From Cryobacterium inferilacus (GTDB lineage: Bacteria > Actinomycetota > Actinomycetes > Actinomycetales > Microbacteriaceae): a stretch of DNA of 64,000 bases. Positions 59,900 through 64,000 of the stretch are shown piece by piece. The notes under the pieces are model-generated. The model was not told where the DNA came from, searched no databases, and worked only from the letters and a program-made list of their open reading frames with translations. The translations under genes and the position numbers were made by a program. The stretch spans positions 1 to 64,000 of the forward strand of contig NZ_JAIEUL010000004.1 of assembly GCF_019599185.1 (NCBI RefSeq). The letters are read 5' to 3'. The stretch's first letter is position 1. Each line of letters begins with the position of its first letter.

Positions 59900-59979
59900 A
59901 ACAAGGGCAGAACCGAATGAAAAGCTCCGTCTCCAATCGCACCGCTCGCCGCAAGCCAGTAGGGAGGCGAGTCCGCTGA
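59896..59979 (+). CDS. Possible 27-residue basic peptide
   Basis: A very short frame starting at GTG 59896 (overlapping the EcsC-like stop as GTGA) or at ATG 59917 with AAGGGCAG upstream. The product is strongly basic (MKSSVSNRTARRKPVGRRVR from the ATG). Its TGA overlaps an in-frame CTG of the downstream kinase gene (CTGA), preceded by AGGGAGG. It may be a real peptide or just a coupling leader. Only position and composition support it. Confidence 0.35.
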   Translation: MKQGQNRMKSSVSNRTARRKPVGRRVR

Positions 59980-59999
59980 GGACTGATAACCGGGCAGAA

Positions 60000-62222
60000 A
60001 TGCTTGACCCGACGGAATTCGTCCAGCAGGAGCGACGGCTGTTCATCGACACAAATGTCTTCATGGACACGGACACGCGACGGGCAGGCGGCCTCAAGAG
60101 GCTATTCGAGCGATGCCAGGATGACATCGCACGGAACAGCAATCCAATCGTGGTTCCCACGAAGGTCGTCGACGAATTGACGAAGCAAAGTCGCACTAAC
60201 CCCGCGGGCCTCACCGACGGGAAGGCCGCCGCAGTGAGAAAGGCAACGAACTCGCTCACGTTCCTTGAGTCCGTGGCGCCACTCGGGCTCGTGCGCAAGG
60301 ACCTGGGCGACAACTCAAACCCATATGCCGACGACCTATTCGTTGAAATTTTTACTCGGGTCGGTGGCAAGTACGAAATGTGCTTGCTTACCCACGACAT
60401 CACCCTCCTCCTCCGGATTCGTCTCCTCGCGGCCAAGACAAACAGACGACTCGTGGCCGGCGGCTTGAGCAAGGAAGGGCAGATCGAAGTCGAATCGGAT
60501 CAGGTCCTTTTCGAAAAGGGTGCGCGCAAGCTCGAGAGGATGCAGCGGCAAATCAGGCAGAGCATTGATGTAGCCAAGTCAGAGCGCGAGGCCGCGAGCC
60601 TGGAGCCGCTACTCGACGACTTCCAGCACACGCTGGGCGTTAGCCCCGCGGCGCGACAACCCGCGCCGAGTCACACGCCGAGTCCCGCAACAGTTGCCCG
60701 GCCGGAGGGAACTCCTTGCGCATTCTCGAGCCCTGCTAAGTTCAGGGGCCCTGACCACGTACTGGGAACCACGACTATCCCGCGTGAGGGCGACACTGTC
60801 CGATTCGGCTCGGCCACTAGCGCAGCCAGCTTCACCCTAGGCCGACTTCTTGGGGAAGGCGGCGAAGGGCAGGTTTATGAGGTGGCTGGCCAGCCGAACC
60901 GAGTGGCCAAGATTTTCGACGCGGAGCATCGGACGGCACACCGCCAGGCGAAGCTAGTTCTGCTCACAGCAAACGGCTTGGCTCGTCCCGGCATTGCCTT
61001 CCCGTCTTCCGTGATTACAACCATGGCGGGCGACTTTGTCGGCTACGCCATGCCCAGGGCCGAGGGGAAAGAGTTCCAGTCGACTCTCATGCGCCCGAAG
61101 CGGTTCAGAGAAACCTACCCGAACTGGTCGAAGGCCGATCTGGTGGACGTATGTATCTCGTTCCTGGAAAGGGTCGTGTATCTGCACTCGCTCAACGTTT
61201 TGCTCGGTGATATCAATCCGAAGAACCTTATGGTCGAGGCGAAGAAGACGGTGTGGATCATCGACGCCGACTCGTGGCAGCTGGAGGGATACCCCTGCCC
61301 GGTCGGTACAGCGATGTTCACCGCACCGACGGTCAAGGGTGACTACGCCGACAACCTGCGAACCATGGAGGAGGAGCTGTTTGCAGTGGCAACGATGCTC
61401 TTCATGGTTCTGATCACCGGCCAGTTCCCATACTCCAGAGCGGGCACCGACGGCGACATTCCACGACTTATTAAGGAGGGAAAGTTCGCATTCCAATTCC
61501 ATGGAAAGTCCGATCAGGATCAGCCGGGTGGAAAGTGGAAGTACATGTGGAGCCACCTGCCCTTCAAGGTCAAAAGCCTGTTCTGGCACACCTTCCACCG
61601 CGACGGCGACCGGTACACGCGTCGCCCGACGGCAGGCGAGTGGCTTCAGGTGTTCCGCGAGTACAAGGCCTTTTTCGGCAGCGCCGACGACTTCGACCCG
61701 ATGTCCAACGACGTCTACCCATCCCGTTTCAAAGCCTTTCGACCTGACACACCTATTCGCGATTGCCCCCAGTGCCACGGCAAGAACGCCATCGTCGGAG
61801 AATGGGATGACGACCAGCAGTCCTACTTCGAGCCCGAGCTCTGCTTCGACTGCAGCCGGCAGAACCGGCACCGCCAGCAGCCCAGACCCCCACAGAATAC
61901 GGCGATGTGCAAGAGCTGTGGTCGTTCGGCGCTCAAATCGTCGATGACCTATGGGCACTGCGCGGAGTGCGCTGCGAAGGGCGCACAACTGGACCCTGCG
62001 CAGCTGTGCATCGACTGTCGCAGACCGTTCATAACCTTCGACCATGCGGACTGGTTCAAAGGCAAGGGTCTCGCCATGCCGAAGTCACACGTAACCGCCA
62101 CAAAGCAGCAGTGCCCTCCGACTGCTCCCAGCACCAAAAAGCCGCGCACTCAGCCCATTAAGCCGAGCACCCAGCCCCAGAAGAGCCTCTTGGCTCGACT
62201 ATTTGGCTGGTTTTGGAACTAA
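60000..62222 (+). CDS. PIN domain-Ser/Thr kinase-zinc ribbon fusion protein
   Basis: A 740-residue fusion (from ATG 60000). Residues 13-155 are a PIN ribonuclease domain with all acidic positions visible: D17 in LFIDTNVFMD, E59 in VVDELTKQ, D111 in NPYADDLF and D133 in LLTHDITLLL. Residues 278-560 are a protein kinase of the YegI type: GEGGEG at 285-290, K304, catalytic D404 and N409 in GDINPKN, D422 in place of DFG. After it come three zinc-ribbon-like CxxC pairs (C589/C592, C615/C618, C637/C640 with C654/C657, C670/C673) and a hydrophobic C-terminus. A CTG at 59976 with a good ribosome site is an alternative start. It is followed by VWA and PP2C genes. Confidence 0.9.
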   Translation: MLDPTEFVQQERRLFIDTNVFMDTDTRRAGGLKRLFERCQDDIARNSNPIVVPTKVVDELTKQSRTNPAGLTDGKAAAVRKATNSLTFLESVAPLGLVRKDLGDNSNPYADDLFVEIFTRVGGKYEMCLLTHDITLLLRIRLLAAKTNRRLVAGGLSKEGQIEVESDQVLFEKGARKLERMQRQIRQSIDVAKSEREAASLEPLLDDFQHTLGVSPAARQPAPSHTPSPATVARPEGTPCAFSSPAKFRGPDHVLGTTTIPREGDTVRFGSATSAASFTLGRLLGEGGEGQVYEVAGQPNRVAKIFDAEHRTAHRQAKLVLLTANGLARPGIAFPSSVITTMAGDFVGYAMPRAEGKEFQSTLMRPKRFRETYPNWSKADLVDVCISFLERVVYLHSLNVLLGDINPKNLMVEAKKTVWIIDADSWQLEGYPCPVGTAMFTAPTVKGDYADNLRTMEEELFAVATMLFMVLITGQFPYSRAGTDGDIPRLIKEGKFAFQFHGKSDQDQPGGKWKYMWSHLPFKVKSLFWHTFHRDGDRYTRRPTAGEWLQVFREYKAFFGSADDFDPMSNDVYPSRFKAFRPDTPIRDCPQCHGKNAIVGEWDDDQQSYFEPELCFDCSRQNRHRQQPRPPQNTAMCKSCGRSALKSSMTYGHCAECAAKGAQLDPAQLCIDCRRPFITFDHADWFKGKGLAMPKSHVTATKQQCPPTAPSTKKPRTQPIKPSTQPQKSLLARLFGWFWN

Positions 62223-62258
62223 ACGATCTGCTTCTCCCCCTAAACCGAAAGGACCACC

Positions 62259-62939
62259 ATGGCACTCAGAATCTCAGCCGACGATCTAGTTGAGAATCCG
62301 ACCCCCCGCGTTCCAGTCTCACTTTGCATCGACACAAGCGGATCGATGATGGGTGACAAGATCCGTGAACTCGTCGAAGGCGTGAACCAGTTCTACGCCA
62401 CCATCGACGCTGACGACGACGCGCACGATGCCGCCGAGGTCAGCGTCGTCGAATTCAACTCCCGCGCAAGCCTCCTTCAGGACTATGCGAGCGTGGAGCG
62501 ACTCACCCCGATCAGCACGCTTGACCCACGCGGATTGACGTTCCTCGGCGAAGGCGTCAATCTCGCGCTTGACACACTCGAAAAGCGCAAATCGGACTAC
62601 TCCGGAAGTGGCGTGCTCTACTACCAGCCGTGGCTTGTACTCATGACGGATGGCCAGCCGAACGGGGACGCCCGCGAGCTCGAACGTGCTGTGCAACGCG
62701 TCACGGAGCTGGTCGCCGAAAAAAAGCTCACGGTATTTCCCATCGGCATCGGTGCCGACGCCGATATGAGCGTTCTCGCTCGGTTCAGCCCGAACCGACC
62801 GCCACTACGGTTACGCGGGCTCAACTTCAAAGAGTTCTTCGAATGGCTCTCGAAGTCGGTTTCTCGCGTCTCGCAGTCGACTCCGGGTGACACTGTGAAG
62901 CTCGACCTTGAAGGACTTGCCGGTTGGGCGGAATTGTAG
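62259..62939 (+). CDS. VWA domain protein, TerY type
   Basis: A 226-residue von Willebrand factor A domain protein. The metal-ion-dependent adhesion site is complete: D25-T-S27-G-S29 in CIDTSGSMMGDKI, a Thr in the LTFLGEGVNLAL segment and Asp in LMTDGQPNG. TerY/YegL-type VWA proteins are part of a conserved phosphorylation unit with a kinase and a PP2C phosphatase, both present here. ATG 62259 with GAAAGGA 8 bases upstream; 36 bases after the kinase stop. Cytoplasmic. Confidence 0.92.
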   Translation: MALRISADDLVENPTPRVPVSLCIDTSGSMMGDKIRELVEGVNQFYATIDADDDAHDAAEVSVVEFNSRASLLQDYASVERLTPISTLDPRGLTFLGEGVNLALDTLEKRKSDYSGSGVLYYQPWLVLMTDGQPNGDARELERAVQRVTELVAEKKLTVFPIGIGADADMSVLARFSPNRPPLRLRGLNFKEFFEWLSKSVSRVSQSTPGDTVKLDLEGLAGWAEL

Positions 62940-63692
62940 TTGTTCAACGAGTTTCACTACCAGGTGCGCGGGCGTGGGCACGAAGCCGAAGGTACGCTCG
63001 GCCAGGACCGGACGCATTACGCGAAGAAGCACGGTGTGCACGTCCTGTGTCTCGCTGACGGAGCGGGTTCCGCATCGCACTCCGCGTACGGCGCACAGGC
63101 CGTTACGCACGCGGGTTGCGCTCTGCTTGCTGACCGATTTCACGATTTCGCGACCGGCGAAGATGCCGTGCAGGCCCGAGAGGACATTGTTGGCACACTC
63201 CACGCTCGCCTCGCGAAAACCGCAGCGCGCCTCGAATGTGAAGTCACTGATCTCGCGTCAACCTTTTTAGCGGTCGCCCTATTCGAGGACCGCTTCGTGG
63301 CCGCTCATATAGGTGACGGTGTCATCGGCTACGTCAAGGACGGCGAGCTCAAGGTCGCGTCGACACCCGACAACGCGGAGTTCGCGAATCAGACAACATT
63401 CGTAACTTCGGGAAATGCTGCCGCTTCACTAAGGCTGTACCGCGGATCGCTACAAGGTATCGCTGGCTTCATCCTGATGAGCGACGGCACGAGCGCCAGC
63501 CTCTTTGACCAGCGCACCAAGTCACTCGCACCAGCGTGCGCCAAGCTGATCTCGATTGTCGGTGAGGCACCGATGAAACAAACAAAAAACCCGGCCCACA
63601 AGAAGTCACTAAGGCGTGTAATTGACACTCAACTTCGGGGTGCCACCAAGGACGACTGCTCGGTAGGAATCCTCGGGCGCCGAGCAATCTAG
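62940..63692 (+). CDS. PP2C-type protein phosphatase, TerY-P triad
   Basis: A 250-residue PP2C family Ser/Thr phosphatase with metal-binding acidic residues in GQDRTHY, LADGAGSASHSAYGA (D40 G41), AHIGDGVIGYV, LMSDGTSASL and TKDDCSVGIL. It is expected to oppose the adjacent kinase. The TTG start at 62940 immediately follows the VWA stop (no gap), so translation is coupled; there is no ideal ribosome site. Last gene of the cluster in the window. Confidence 0.9.
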   Translation: MFNEFHYQVRGRGHEAEGTLGQDRTHYAKKHGVHVLCLADGAGSASHSAYGAQAVTHAGCALLADRFHDFATGEDAVQAREDIVGTLHARLAKTAARLECEVTDLASTFLAVALFEDRFVAAHIGDGVIGYVKDGELKVASTPDNAEFANQTTFVTSGNAAASLRLYRGSLQGIAGFILMSDGTSASLFDQRTKSLAPACAKLISIVGEAPMKQTKNPAHKKSLRRVIDTQLRGATKDDCSVGILGRRAI

Positions 63693-64000
63693 CGACAAAG
63701 GGATACCGCAGGGGAGTCATCATTTCCTTGACCAGGCGCCTGCAATGCGACTCGGCGCCGTGCCACCGCCGAGTTTGGCATGGCCGCTAACACATCGCAA
63801 AGAACCGTTCACTTGGTCGCCAGTTGTCACGGTCGTCTTGGCTCGTCCAAAGGCGACCGCGGCCCGATTCATTCCAGGTGGCTCAGGCAGGGTTCAAAAG
63901 AGCTTCCCTACCCGCGATTCCACAACGACTCGTTTTCCCATCCCTCAGGGAACCCCATTGCATGTTCGGGACGGAACCGCGTTTGTTTCTCTAGCTTCTT
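63693..64000. other. End of window, no clear gene
   Basis: About 300 bases without a supported gene. A plus-strand frame from ATG 63745 (MRLGAVPPPSLAWPL) and another from ATG 63780 stay open to the window edge; either could be the beginning of a gene that continues, but neither has a ribosome site or a recognised domain. Confidence 0.3.

Noticed and set aside
54929-63692. Prophage or integrative element
   Set aside because: No integrase, terminase, capsid or conjugation genes are visible; only an IS110 and accessory genes.
59156-63692. Known multi-gene defence systems such as BREX, DISARM or Zorya
   Set aside because: The characteristic methylase, helicase, PglZ or ZorA/B components are absent; only kinase, VWA, PP2C, PIN and EcsC-like parts are seen.

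Overview
The window is high-GC chromosomal DNA of an actinobacterium, most likely a member of the Microbacteriaceae (Cryobacterium or a close relative). I infer this from the strong GC bias at third codon positions and from family-level markers: a CarD regulator, DUF222/HNH (13E12-type) endonuclease genes, a DUF5997 and LysR-substrate-domain pair, a YidC-like gene next to a DUF6412 gene, an orphan cytochrome c oxidase subunit 4, and several mRNAs that look leaderless. The genus is an inference.

From 1 to about 34 kb the content is ordinary housekeeping and accessory metabolism. In order it holds: DUF427, a ComB-like phosphatase, a TPM-tail membrane protein, EVE, DUF1684 and a DEAD-box helicase with a long leader; an intergenic stretch with a pair of 92-bp inverted-end repeats; GNAT, a nucleoside hydrolase, NUDIX, an esterase and DUF5997/LysR-like; a drug-type ABC exporter with VOC and GyrI-like genes under a divergent TetR; a K+ channel, CarD and a GH114 lipoprotein; PadR with a membrane partner; YidC/DUF6412, PPK2, a flavoprotein disulfide reductase, AI-2E transporter and pyruvate oxidase; two c-di-GMP proteins; and a divergent soxR-sodA pair with a textbook SoxR box.

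From 34 to 55 kb come an intact HNH endonuclease, a PdxH-like oxidase, NagA, LysE, Lrp/AsnC-AzlC-AzlD, a zinc alcohol dehydrogenase, a stand-alone sigma region 4-like protein and a frameshifted second HNH gene. A five-gene redox module follows: a ferric reductase-like protein, an FMN-binding protein, ApbE, a response regulator and a histidine kinase. Then come an SQR-like flavoprotein, SDR, CtaF, a methyltransferase, SRPBCC and HrpB.

From about 54.9 kb to the end the character changes to a mobile or defence-like island with lower third-position GC outside the IS. A Fic protein sits behind a 33-bp perfect palindrome, followed by a bidirectional terminator, an unrecognised gene, an IS110-family element with a structured non-coding left end (candidate bridge RNA), and a tightly packed cluster: an EcsC-like protein, a possible 27-residue basic peptide, a PIN-Ser/Thr kinase-zinc-ribbon fusion, a VWA protein and a PP2C phosphatase. 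The last three form a TerY-P type phosphorylation triad whose kinase carries a PIN ribonuclease domain with its acidic residues intact. This is the strongest candidate for an undescribed system in the window.
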